This document shows positions 1 through 8,943 of a stretch of DNA of 64,000 bases, piece by piece. Below the pieces are notes generated by a model. That model saw only the letters and a list, made by a program, of their open reading frames with translations, had not been told where the DNA came from and searched no databases. The stretch is from Akkermansiaceae bacterium (GTDB taxonomy: Bacteria; Verrucomicrobiota; Verrucomicrobiia; Verrucomicrobiales; Akkermansiaceae): assembly GCA_903908495.1 (NCBI GenBank), contig CAIVSK010000050.1:25261-89260 (forward strand). Reading direction: 5' to 3'. Made by a program: the position numbers and the translations under genes. Numbering within the stretch: the first letter of the stretch is position 1; every line of letters begins with the position of its first letter.

Positions 1-176
1 TGGGTGTCGGCAGTGGCGCGGATCTCCTGCACCAATTCAGTGAGGTGGGTCTTGGCATGGCGTTTTTCCTCATCGCTGAAGAGCGCCCACTGGGCGTGAT
101 CGACTTGATAGAAAAGGTGCATGACGTGCCAACCTTCGTGCGGCACAAGCGGGGTGGGGGTGGTGGGGTCGGACAT
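1..176 (-). CDS. hemQ: HemQ/chlorite dismutase-like heme protein (coproheme decarboxylase family), N-terminal part, truncated by window start
   Basis: Minus-strand translation from ATG at 176: MSDPTTPTPLVPHEGWHVMHLFYQVDHAQWALFSDEEKRHAKTHLTELVQEIRATADT; GWHVxHLFYxVDxAxW resembles the HemQ N-terminus. Confidence 0.7.
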   Translation of the reverse strand, partial: MSDPTTPTPLVPHEGWHVMHLFYQVDHAQWALFSDEEKRHAKTHLTELVQEIRATADT

Positions 177-200
177 GGTGGGGATGATGGAGTTAGAATG

Positions 201-1436
201 TCAGCGCTTGGTGGAGGAAATGGGGATCTCCAGGAGTTTCTTGAAGTCCTTGCCCTGGGCATCGGCCGAGGGCGCTTCGAAAATGCGCAGCGTCCAGGGC
301 TTGGTTTGGCCGGTGCGGTAGGCGGCGTGCATGCTGACGTCCTCAAAGCCTTGGGTGGCCGGCAGGATCAGCGTGGCGGCCCCATCGACGGGGCGGGTGA
401 TCGGATCGCCTACCGAGAGGCCGCTTTCGTTGTAGACCAACGCTCGAATGGCGCCGGGTCCGCCCTGGAGGGTGATTTCGGCAACTGGAATGAGCACCAC
501 ACCGGGGCGGGCTTCCGCTTGGCTGCCGATTGTCACCGGTTCGCGCCAGTAGGTATCGACGCTGCTGACAGTGACATGGGTGCCGCGGACTGGAAATGAA
601 ATTTGCGGTGCTTGGCCGGCTTGGCGCAGCACGCGGCTGAGTGAATGGTCGTACACCCAATAGCCACCCACCAGCAGCACCAGGCTGAGGGCGAGCAAGC
701 CGATCGCCTCCACCTTGGAAAGGTTGAGATGAGGCCGCAGTGAGAGCGGCTTGGCGCTAACCGCCGCTGCTTCATCGGCCGCTGCTGCGGCAGTGGCGTC
801 GGCGTCGGCGTCGGCGTCGGCGGGAGCGGCGTCGGCGGCAGGAACATCCGTGGCAGGAATATCCGCAGCAGGAACATCCGTGAAATCTGCGGGAGGAGGG
901 GTGGCGGCCGCACTTGGGATTAGCGGTGATGCGGGAACGGCCAGAGGCTCGGCAGCGGGTTGAAGCAGCGCAAGCGCGGCGGCACCGTCCTCGGGGAGCT
1001 CATCTGGGAGGTCATCTGGGACGTCCCACTCCTCGAGGTTGTCGAACGCGTCTTCAAGCAGGTTGGCGCTGGCGGGGGCCCCCAAGGGCGAGAGTGGATG
1101 TTCCGCGCCATCGGACTCCCGCATAATCCGCACGCGTCCGAGGCGCGCAACATTGGTGCTTTGGCTGGTTTGACGTCGCGGGGTGACGGCCACGGCCAGG
1201 ACAGGCGGGCCCTCGGCGTCGTCGGTCGCGGCGGCCGGGCCGTCAGCAGGGACGAGCGGGGCGCCGGGAATGCCCCTGCGCGGGAGAACCTGGACGGGTG
1301 GGGCTTCGTTGGCGGCGTCGGCTGGCGGTTCGGCGAGATCCCAAAGGTCTTCCTCGCGGGAGTTCTTGACGAAGGTCTCGAGAGTCGGGCGATGACGGGG
1401 GGGCAGCGAGGAGTCTTCGGGATTGGGGGGAGTCAT
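201..1436 (-). CDS. Hypothetical Ala/Pro-rich single-pass membrane protein
   Basis: 411 aa ORF; one hydrophobic segment (AIGLLALSLVLLVGGYWVY) after an acidic low-complexity region. Confidence 0.7.
   Translation of the reverse strand: MTPPNPEDSSLPPRHRPTLETFVKNSREEDLWDLAEPPADAANEAPPVQVLPRRGIPGAPLVPADGPAAATDDAEGPPVLAVAVTPRRQTSQSTNVARLGRVRIMRESDGAEHPLSPLGAPASANLLEDAFDNLEEWDVPDDLPDELPEDGAAALALLQPAAEPLAVPASPLIPSAAATPPPADFTDVPAADIPATDVPAADAAPADADADADATAAAAADEAAAVSAKPLSLRPHLNLSKVEAIGLLALSLVLLVGGYWVYDHSLSRVLRQAGQAPQISFPVRGTHVTVSSVDTYWREPVTIGSQAEARPGVVLIPVAEITLQGGPGAIRALVYNESGLSVGDPITRPVDGAATLILPATQGFEDVSMHAAYRTGQTKPWTLRIFEAPSADAQGKDFKKLLEIPISSTKR
795..882. repeat. Two adjacent short tandem repeats: (GGCGTC)x4 at 795-818 and a 15-bp unit x3 (GCAGGAAYATCCGYR) at 838-882
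   Basis: Read directly; encode DADADA and TDVPA/ADIPA/TDVPA on the minus strand. Confidence 0.85.
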
Positions 1437-1585
1437 GACGGCGGCTTGGTGAGCGTACGCGCGGATCGACGGCTTGGCCAGTATGAATGACGGAATTGCT
1501 GGCGGCGGGGGAAAAAATCTGCTGAAAAACCTTGCAAGTTATGGCGCAACGCGGCATCCCAGTTGCGCAACCAACCCGCACCCCT

Positions 1586-1822
1586 ATGGCAGACAGAGAA
1601 GACAAGAACAGTTCCAATGTTTCCGGAAATTTTTACGTGGACAGCCAGTGCATCGACTGCGACCTGTGCCGCGAGACCGCTCCTAACAATTTTAGCCGGG
1701 CCGAGAACGAAGGATATTCCTACGTTTACAAACAGCCGGAGAACGACGAGGAAACCGCGCAATGCCGCGAGGCAATGGAAGGTTGTCCGGTCGAAGCCAT
1801 CGGTGACGACGGCGAAGATTGA
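1586..1822 (+). CDS. 4Fe-4S ferredoxin
   Basis: MADREDK...CIDCDLCRETAPNNF...CREAMEGCPVEAIGDDGED; CxxCxxC and CP motifs. Confidence 0.88.
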   Translation: MADREDKNSSNVSGNFYVDSQCIDCDLCRETAPNNFSRAENEGYSYVYKQPENDEETAQCREAMEGCPVEAIGDDGED

Positions 1823-1836
1823 GAGCTACCCGCGCG

Positions 1837-2217
1837 ATGAGCCGGCCCGCCGCCCTGCGCAGATTCCGTGAGGAAATCCTGGGTGAGTGGCGTGGTGGCG
1901 AGTCGCCGAAGGACCTGAATGCCGGAGTGCATTTGGCGAATGAGTTTGTGGCGGCGATCCTGCGCGGCCTGCGGGCCAATGGCGCGGCCGACGGTCTGGA
2001 TGAAGTGGAGGTGCGCAGCGCCTGGAAGGAATTGGCGGGCGAGTTCATTGCCCGCCATGCTGAACCGGTGAGCGTGAAAGGCGGGCATTTGGTGTTGCGC
2101 GTCACCCAGCCGGCGATGCGGTTCCACTTGGAACAAATGAAGCCGCTGCTGCTTGAGCGCATCCAGCAGCAACTTGGCGCGGAACGCATCCGCTCGGTGA
2201 AATTCGCCTTCGGCTAA
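1837..2217 (+). CDS. DUF721/DciA-family protein
   Basis: Small protein ending VKGGHLVLRVTQPAMRFHLEQMKPLLLERIQQQLGAERIRSVKFAFG, typical DUF721 C-terminal half. ATG at 1837; an upstream in-frame TTG at 1819 is possible. Confidence 0.75.
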   Translation: MSRPAALRRFREEILGEWRGGESPKDLNAGVHLANEFVAAILRGLRANGAADGLDEVEVRSAWKELAGEFIARHAEPVSVKGGHLVLRVTQPAMRFHLEQMKPLLLERIQQQLGAERIRSVKFAFG

Positions 2218-2236
2218 GCCAGCACCCCAACCCGCC

Positions 2237-2902
2237 ATGCTCCGCAACTTTATTTTTGATTGGTCCGGCACCTTGGTCGATGACCTCGGCCCGGTGATCG
2301 AGGCAACCAATGCGGTGCTGGGCCGCTACGGCCTCGCGGCGCTGGATCGCGAGGCATTTCGCCGGCAATTCCGCCTGCCCTACCGGGAGTTTTACGCGGA
2401 GGTGCTGCCAGCGGTGCCGCTGGAGGAATTAGAGGGCCATTTCCGGCTGGCGTTCGCCGCCGCGGCGAGCCCGGTGACGGTGCTGCCGCACGCCCGCGAA
2501 AAGCTCGAATGGTGCCGCGCGCTGGGCCTGCGAGCGTTTGTGCTCACCTCGATGGATGCGAGCGCGTTTGAGCAGCAGTTGGACGCGTTCGGCTGGCGCC
2601 ATCACTTCGAAGCGACGTATGCCGGGGTGCTCGACAAACGCCGGGTCATTCACCGGATATTGGCCACCCACCAACTGGTTCCCGCGGAGACCGCTTTCGT
2701 CGGCGACATGACTCACGATGTGGAAACCGCGCGCCACGGCGGCATCACGTCCATCGCGGTGCTCACCGGCTACAATCACGCCGAGGTGCTCGCTGCGGTG
2801 CGCCCGGATCTGACCGTGGCGGATCTCGGCGCGCTGCGCGAGTTGCTAGACCTGCGGCACGCCGCTACCGCAGCGGCCGATCCAAGCGCAATCCCCTCAT
2901 GA
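2237..2902 (+). CDS. HAD-superfamily hydrolase (phosphoglycolate phosphatase-like)
   Basis: FDWSGTLVDD motif I, VLTSMD motif II, FVGDMTHDVETA motif IV. Confidence 0.88.
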   Translation: MLRNFIFDWSGTLVDDLGPVIEATNAVLGRYGLAALDREAFRRQFRLPYREFYAEVLPAVPLEELEGHFRLAFAAAASPVTVLPHAREKLEWCRALGLRAFVLTSMDASAFEQQLDAFGWRHHFEATYAGVLDKRRVIHRILATHQLVPAETAFVGDMTHDVETARHGGITSIAVLTGYNHAEVLAAVRPDLTVADLGALRELLDLRHAATAAADPSAIPS

Positions 2903-3255
2903 GCGCGGCCGACACGATTGAAATCCGCCGCTTGCGGGTTCTCGCCCACATCGGCGTGCCGGAGGCTGAGCGAGCCACGCCGCAAGCATTGTTCATCACC
3001 CTGCGCCTGCAGCCCAGCCGCGGCTTTGATGGGCTGGCGGATGACCTGGCTCACACTGTGGACTATGCCGCGGTGGCGGGGCAGGTCGATGCCCTGGCAG
3101 CCGCCCGCCCGCGCCGCCTGATCGAGACGCTGGCGCTTGAAATCGCCGGGCACCTGCTGGCGCAGCACCCATTGGCGCGGGTGGCCGTGACTATTGAGAA
3201 ATACATTCTGCCCGATACCGAGTGCGTGGCGGTCCATTTGGAGCGCGGACGCTGA
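2899..3255 (+). CDS. folB: Dihydroneopterin aldolase
   Basis: 118 aa, IEIRRLRVLAHIGVPEAER...HTVDYAAVAGQV...LIETLALEIAG; ATGA overlap with preceding gene. Confidence 0.88.
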   Translation: MSAADTIEIRRLRVLAHIGVPEAERATPQALFITLRLQPSRGFDGLADDLAHTVDYAAVAGQVDALAAARPRRLIETLALEIAGHLLAQHPLARVAVTIEKYILPDTECVAVHLERGR

Positions 3256-3342
3256 CGGCGGGCGGGCACCCATTGTGGCTCGCAGCGCGGTTTTCGCCTT
3301 TCGGTCTTTACTTTGAAGACCTTAGGAGTTGTTCTGACGGCG

Positions 3343-5796
3343 ATGCTTCCCCGTAGTGTTCTGGTTGTGTGGTTGCTGCCCCTCCTGGCACTTTGTGCCC
3401 AGGACTCACCGGTGCTGCCTGAACCCGGTGCGGTACCCCCCACCGATACCATCACGCCGGTTCCGCTGCCGACCGTGCCCTTTGGCTCGTCGGACGTGTT
3501 CAAGACCGAGCTGCCCAAGGAGTTGAAAATCGATGCCCAAGGGCCCATCGAGGGGTCGGTGGACTCCGGCGTGCGGTTTGGCGGACCCGTCAAGATTGAC
3601 GGTGACAACGGCCTGCAGATTTTCGCCGACAACGCCGTGGTGGACGTGAAGGCCAAGTCAGTGACGCTCGAGGGCCACGTCAGTGTCTATCAGGGAAACG
3701 TGCTGCAGCGGGGGCGCCGCGCGGTGTATTTCTATGAAAGCAAGGTGCTCGACAACCGGGACCTGATCATTTCGATGGATCCAATCCTGATGGAGGCGGG
3801 CAAGTTCACCGCCGCAACGCTCGGCGGCAAGCAAGTGTACACCGGCGAACATGCCGGCATCACCACGGACGACGAGGAGAACCCGGATTTCTGGTTGCGG
3901 GCGGACGAGACCAAGGTGTTTCCCGGCGATAAGGTCACCTTCAAGAACCTCCTCGTCTACGCCGGCACCGTGCCGGTATTCTGGTTGCCCTATTTGAGCC
4001 AACCCCTGGAAGGCGAACTCGGCTATCACTTCATCCCCGGCGCCCGTTCCAATTGGGGCCCCTATGTGCTCAATACCTACGGCATCATGCTCGGCGGCAA
4101 ACTCAATCCTCTAACCGGTCAAAAAGAGGGCGCCTGGTTGCTTTCCAATTGGCACCTCGACCTGCGCGCCTCCCGCGGGGTGGGTGCCGGGGTCGACTTG
4201 AGCGACACCCGCGCAAAGGATAACAAAAACCTTAGCGGCCTGGAGATGTACTATTTACATGACCTCAGCCCGGAGACCCGCAACTCGGGCGTGCCGCGCG
4301 GCGTGATCGACCCGGACCGCTACCGCGTCGAGTTGAAACAACGCCAAGCGTTGGACTTGGCAGGTGATGCGACGTGGTACTTGGACACCAATCTGACCCT
4401 TTTGAGCGACAACTATTATTTGGAGGACTTCGAGCCTCAGCGATATTACAGCGATCCGCAGCCGGACAACACGGTCGGCATTTTCCGGCGGGATGAGACC
4501 TCGCTGGTGTCGCTCTTCGCGCGGTTGCAGATCAACAGCTTCCAACGCAGCGCCACCCGCCTGCCCGAATTGGCGCTCGACCAAGCCCGCGGGCCTTGGT
4601 TCGGGCTGCCGGTGCTGCACGAGGGCAACACGTCGCTGGGCGTGCTCGCCGTCCAAGCCGGCGATGGCACCCGCCAAACCCTCATCGCGCCGCTGCTGGC
4701 CATGCCCGTCGGCGACAGCCGCGAGGCCACCTTGCTCAGCCAATTGCCCGATTACGAGCGTCTGATGGTCCAACGCATCCGCAGCCTGCAGCCCGGCGAC
4801 CCGCGCATCGCCACCCTCACCGACCAGTTGTTCAACATCGGCTTCACCCGCTTCAACACCTATCAGGAATTTTCGCTGCCGCTGATGCTCGGTGACTGGT
4901 TCAGCCTGACGCCGCAAGCCGGCCTCGGCTACACCCGCTACATGGCGGTGGAGGGCCCGGCCAGCACGGCGGACCGCGCCTATCTGCACGGGGGGATTGA
5001 GGCGGCGGTCAAGTTCACCAGCAGTCTGGGGGATTTTCACAACCACGACTGGGGTCTGGACGGCTTGCTGCACGTCGTCCAGCCCTACGTCAACTGGTCG
5101 TATCTATCCACCAATGAACTGGATCCGACCTTCCCGGAGGTCGACCGGCTCACCGACTCGACTCAACCGCCGACGCTCGCGCCGACCCGCTACACCGCCA
5201 TCGATTCGCTGAGCAACTGGAACATCCTGCGTTTGGGCACGCGCAACCGCCTGCTGACCCAGCGCGACGGACAGTCGTTTGAATGGCTCTATTTGAACAC
5301 CTACATCGATGCCTTCATCACCGATCCGCTCCTCCACCGGACATTTTCCAACCTCTACAACGACTTTCGTTTCAGCCCGGTGCCGTGGATGAACCTTGGC
5401 GTGCAGACCCAGTTTCCGCTGCTTGACGGCGGCTCGGGCTTCAACGAATTCGGCACCTACCTCCGTTATCTGCCGCTGCCCGACCTCGAATTCACGCTGG
5501 CCTATCGCTGGCTGCAAGGCAATCCGGCGTTGCAGGATTCCAACCACGTCGACCTGCGGGTCTATGCCCGCATCAACGAGAAATGGGGCGTGGGGATGCA
5601 GCAAGTCATCGAGCTCGACGACAACACCTTCGAGGTCCAGCAATACACCCTGCACCGCGATCTGGGCAACTGGGTTGCCGGGGTCGGCCTGACCCGCCGC
5701 GACAACCGCATCCAACGGAGTTACGGTGTGATGTTCAGCCTTACCTTGAAGGATTTCCCATCGGTATCGCTGCCGTTCCGCATCGATGCGAATTGA
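3343..5796 (+). CDS. lptD: LPS-assembly outer membrane protein LptD-like (OstA domain + beta-barrel)
   Basis: Signal peptide, OstA-like region (NGLQIFADNAVVDVKAKSVTLEGHVSVYQGN), long aromatic-rich beta-barrel. TTG at 3313 is an alternative start. Confidence 0.8.
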   Translation: MLPRSVLVVWLLPLLALCAQDSPVLPEPGAVPPTDTITPVPLPTVPFGSSDVFKTELPKELKIDAQGPIEGSVDSGVRFGGPVKIDGDNGLQIFADNAVVDVKAKSVTLEGHVSVYQGNVLQRGRRAVYFYESKVLDNRDLIISMDPILMEAGKFTAATLGGKQVYTGEHAGITTDDEENPDFWLRADETKVFPGDKVTFKNLLVYAGTVPVFWLPYLSQPLEGELGYHFIPGARSNWGPYVLNTYGIMLGGKLNPLTGQKEGAWLLSNWHLDLRASRGVGAGVDLSDTRAKDNKNLSGLEMYYLHDLSPETRNSGVPRGVIDPDRYRVELKQRQALDLAGDATWYLDTNLTLLSDNYYLEDFEPQRYYSDPQPDNTVGIFRRDETSLVSLFARLQINSFQRSATRLPELALDQARGPWFGLPVLHEGNTSLGVLAVQAGDGTRQTLIAPLLAMPVGDSREATLLSQLPDYERLMVQRIRSLQPGDPRIATLTDQLFNIGFTRFNTYQEFSLPLMLGDWFSLTPQAGLGYTRYMAVEGPASTADRAYLHGGIEAAVKFTSSLGDFHNHDWGLDGLLHVVQPYVNWSYLSTNELDPTFPEVDRLTDSTQPPTLAPTRYTAIDSLSNWNILRLGTRNRLLTQRDGQSFEWLYLNTYIDAFITDPLLHRTFSNLYNDFRFSPVPWMNLGVQTQFPLLDGGSGFNEFGTYLRYLPLPDLEFTLAYRWLQGNPALQDSNHVDLRVYARINEKWGVGMQQVIELDDNTFEVQQYTLHRDLGNWVAGVGLTRRDNRIQRSYGVMFSLTLKDFPSVSLPFRIDAN

Positions 5797-5817
5797 GGCG
5801 TGACCGGCATGCCGCTT

Positions 5818-6243
5818 TCAGGGGGCTTTGATGGCCTTGTTGAGGTGGTTGCCGACCTCGACCATGAGGTTGTACTCCTTGACCTTGCAATTGAGGCCGA
5901 TGCTGATGACGGGCACCCTGCCCTGCGGCAGGTCAGCCACGCCCGGCTCGACAAACAAGCGTTTGGCCAGATCGCTGACGGCGGCCTCGTTGGTGGCAAG
6001 CCGCAGTTTTTTGGCCAGACCCACATCCTTGCTCACCTGGGTCAGCAGGGCCGTCTCACCGAGTTTTTCCCGGAGCGTCTGCACCGTCGCATCGCGCGTT
6101 GCGGGCGACACCTCGGCAGGCAGCGGGAATTGCAGCAGCACCGGGTGGATCTGGCGGTTCATCTGGTGGGTGTGGTAGCCGATGCCGCCGCCGAGCACCA
6201 AAAGCACGAATAAAACCCCTGCCGCAATAATCCATCGTTGCAT
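5818..6243 (-). CDS. Hypothetical membrane-anchored protein
   Basis: 141 aa with N-terminal hydrophobic anchor MQRWIIAAGVLFVLLVLGGGIGYH. Confidence 0.65.
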   Translation of the reverse strand: MQRWIIAAGVLFVLLVLGGGIGYHTHQMNRQIHPVLLQFPLPAEVSPATRDATVQTLREKLGETALLTQVSKDVGLAKKLRLATNEAAVSDLAKRLFVEPGVADLPQGRVPVISIGLNCKVKEYNLMVEVGNHLNKAIKAP

Positions 6244-6290
6244 AGCGGCGTTTTATGCTTCATTGCCGTTGGCCTCCAAGCCTTTATTTC

Positions 6291-8819
6291 ATGGAATACC
6301 CAATTTCTTCCGCGTCCGTTGAGACTTTGCCCAACGGCATCACTCTCATTCTCGATCCCGATCCCACCGCGCCGGTGGTCAGCGCTCAGATCTGGGTGGC
6401 CACCGGCAGCATGCACGAGGACGGCCACCTCGGTGCCGGGCTATCGCATTTTCTTGAGCACATGGTGTTCAAGGGCACCCGCGATTTTGATGCGGACAGC
6501 CTCGCTGACACGGTGCAAGCCGCCGGCGGCCACTGGAATGCGTACACGAGTTTTGACCGCACGGTGTATTACATTGACGGGCCTGCCGATTCGCTCGCGG
6601 TGTTCCTCAAAACCCTCACCGGGCTGGTGTTTTTCCCGATCCTGCCCGAAGCGGAGTTTGACAAGGAAAAGGACATCATCCGCCGCGAAATCGACATGGG
6701 CCTGGATGACCCGGACCATGCCGCCACCCGCCTGCTGTTTGCCACCGCCTTTGTGCTCGATCCGCGCCGCCATCCGGTCATCGGCCAGCGCCAGCTCTTC
6801 GATGCCATCGGTTACCAGGACCTCGTCGGCTATCATCGCCAACGCTACCTCCCGGAGCATTGTCTGGTGGTCATTTCCGGTGATTTCGACCCCTTGCAAG
6901 CCCGCCACTCGCTCGTCGAACTCACCGCCGACAGCCTCGCCAGCCGCGGCCGCGAGCCCCTGGTGGCCATCGATCCGCCCCAACTCGGGCCGCGCCGCGC
7001 CCGCGAAACCTTCGCCATCCCCACCAGCCGGGTTTCCCTGGCTTGGAAAATGCCAGCCTTGGACGACCCCGATGCGCCCGCCTTCGAGGTGCTGGCCGCC
7101 ATCTTGGGTCGCGGCCGCTCCTCGCTGCTGCACCGCCGCCTGCGCGAGGCGAGCGAGCTCGCCCTGGAAATCTCCGCCATGGCCTGGACCGGCCCCGGCC
7201 GCGAGGGACTGTTTGCCATTTCCGCCGACGCCGAACCCGCCAAGCGCGACGCCCTCATCGAAGCTATTTTCGCCGAACTCGCCAGCTTGCCCGAGTTGCC
7301 GCTGGACGCCGATCTGGCCAAGGCCAAGCGCCAGATCGCCGCCAGCCAGTTCGGCAGCCTCACCAGCGCCTCCGGGCGCGCCTCCGATTTGGCCTCCAAT
7401 TGGCATGAAGCCCGCGATCTGGACTTCACCCGCCGCCACCTCGCCGCCATCCAATCGGTCACCACCGAGGCGCTGCGCCGCGTCGCGGCCACGCTCACCG
7501 ACCAACGCCTCACGCTCACCATCATTGATCCGCTCGACGCACCCGCGCCTGCCCGGATCGCCAAGACCGCCCGCCGCCGCGAGGACATCGCGGTGCACAC
7601 GTTGCCCAACGGCCTGACGCTGGCTCTCGTCCCGGACCACCGGGTGCCGCTGGTCCATTTTCAGGCCGCCGTGCGCGGCGGCCTGCCGTCGGAAACACCC
7701 GCCAGCAATGGCCTCAACCAGTTGTTGGCCGCCACCCTCGCCAAGGGCACCGCCACCCGCAGCGCCCAGGAAATCGCGGTGACCTTGGAGTCGCTCGGGG
7801 CCGCCATCGGCGCCCACACCGGCAACAACGCGCTCCTCGTCAAAGCCGGCGGCCTGGCCCCGGACTTTGCCACCATCGCCGGGGTGTTTGCCGAGGTCCT
7901 CCACTCGCCCGCCTTGCCCACGGACGCCATGGCGCGGGAAAAAGCCAGCCAATTCGCGATGCTCGAAGAGACGTTGCAGGACCCGCTGCACACCGGCTTC
8001 CGCACCCTGCGTCACGCCATTTTCGGCGGAGCCGGCTACGGCCTGGACCCGCTCGGTGGCACCGCCAGCCTCGCTGCACTCGCGCGCCCCGCCCTCGTTG
8101 CCCACCATGCGCGCCATTTCACCGCTGCCAACCTGACCCTCGCCATCTCCGGCGACTTCGATCCCGCCGCTGCCCTCGCCATCCTTTCAGAACAACTGGC
8201 GGCCCTGCCCGCCGGCCAGGCGTGGGCCGCCCCCGCCAGCACGCTGCGGCCCGGCGGCCACCACACCGCCCACCTGCCCAAAAAGCAGGCGGTGCTAACC
8301 ATCGGCTTCCCCGGCACCACCGTCAGCGGTGCCGACCGCCACGCCCTCGCCATGATCCAGGAATACGCCTCGGACATGGCCGGGCCCTTGTTCAACCGCA
8401 TCCGCGAGGACCTCGGCCTGGCCTATCAGGTCGGTGCCACCCAGTTCCTCGGCTTCGATGCCGGCCTGTTCACTTTCTATCTGGCCACCTCGCCTGAGCA
8501 AATCGAGCTCGCCCGCGACGAGCTCGTTGCTGAAATCGCCAAGATCGCCGCCGCCGGCATTCCCGCCGCCGTCTTCGACCGGGTCCGCGCCACCGTCCTC
8601 AGCGGCCTCGCCATCCAACAGCAATCGCCCTCCTCCATCGCCCAGCACGTCGCCCTCGACCTCCTCTTCGGCCACCCTGCCGATGCCCATCGCCGGTTGC
8701 CGGACATCTACAAGGCGCTCACCCCCGCGTTTGTGAGTGAGACTGCCGCCCGCATCCTCTCGCAGCCCGCCACCACCGTCACCATCCTGCCTGAGGCCGG
8801 GTTTGAGGCCGACCTATAA
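6291..8819 (+). CDS. M16-family (insulinase/pitrilysin-type) zinc peptidase, fused tandem domains
   Basis: HxxEH motif SHFLEHMVFKGT (HFLEH at about 6447-6461); second M16-like half without HxxEH; start MEYPISSASVETLPNG. Confidence 0.92.
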   Translation: MEYPISSASVETLPNGITLILDPDPTAPVVSAQIWVATGSMHEDGHLGAGLSHFLEHMVFKGTRDFDADSLADTVQAAGGHWNAYTSFDRTVYYIDGPADSLAVFLKTLTGLVFFPILPEAEFDKEKDIIRREIDMGLDDPDHAATRLLFATAFVLDPRRHPVIGQRQLFDAIGYQDLVGYHRQRYLPEHCLVVISGDFDPLQARHSLVELTADSLASRGREPLVAIDPPQLGPRRARETFAIPTSRVSLAWKMPALDDPDAPAFEVLAAILGRGRSSLLHRRLREASELALEISAMAWTGPGREGLFAISADAEPAKRDALIEAIFAELASLPELPLDADLAKAKRQIAASQFGSLTSASGRASDLASNWHEARDLDFTRRHLAAIQSVTTEALRRVAATLTDQRLTLTIIDPLDAPAPARIAKTARRREDIAVHTLPNGLTLALVPDHRVPLVHFQAAVRGGLPSETPASNGLNQLLAATLAKGTATRSAQEIAVTLESLGAAIGAHTGNNALLVKAGGLAPDFATIAGVFAEVLHSPALPTDAMAREKASQFAMLEETLQDPLHTGFRTLRHAIFGGAGYGLDPLGGTASLAALARPALVAHHARHFTAANLTLAISGDFDPAAALAILSEQLAALPAGQAWAAPASTLRPGGHHTAHLPKKQAVLTIGFPGTTVSGADRHALAMIQEYASDMAGPLFNRIREDLGLAYQVGATQFLGFDAGLFTFYLATSPEQIELARDELVAEIAKIAAAGIPAAVFDRVRATVLSGLAIQQQSPSSIAQHVALDLLFGHPADAHRRLPDIYKALTPAFVSETAARILSQPATTVTILPEAGFEADL

Positions 8820-8943
8820 CTCGTGACCCGCATCGGCGGATGGAATTTCGGGACGCAGGGTGAGGGTGGGTGAATTTGACGCGGGTGAATTTGTTTGCAA
8901 GCTGCGCGGATTTCTGCGAGAGCATGGCACCACCCAACCCATC

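Noticed and set aside
45-599. Plus-strand 184-aa ORF at the window start
   Set aside because: Antisense to a better-supported hemQ-like fragment and to the 201-1436 membrane protein; low-complexity composition.
795-882. Intragenic tandem repeats as a regulatory array
   Set aside because: They lie inside a coding low-complexity region and are in frame (6-bp and 15-bp units), so coding repeats explain them.
6441-8117. 558-aa minus-strand ORF antisense to the M16 peptidase (and similar long antisense ORFs at 4255-5073, 9307-10119, 12169-13005, 13002-14132, 16704-18062)
   Set aside because: Compositional shadows of high-GC coding strands: Gly/Arg/His/Gln-rich, no recognisable domains, while the opposite strand has clear families.
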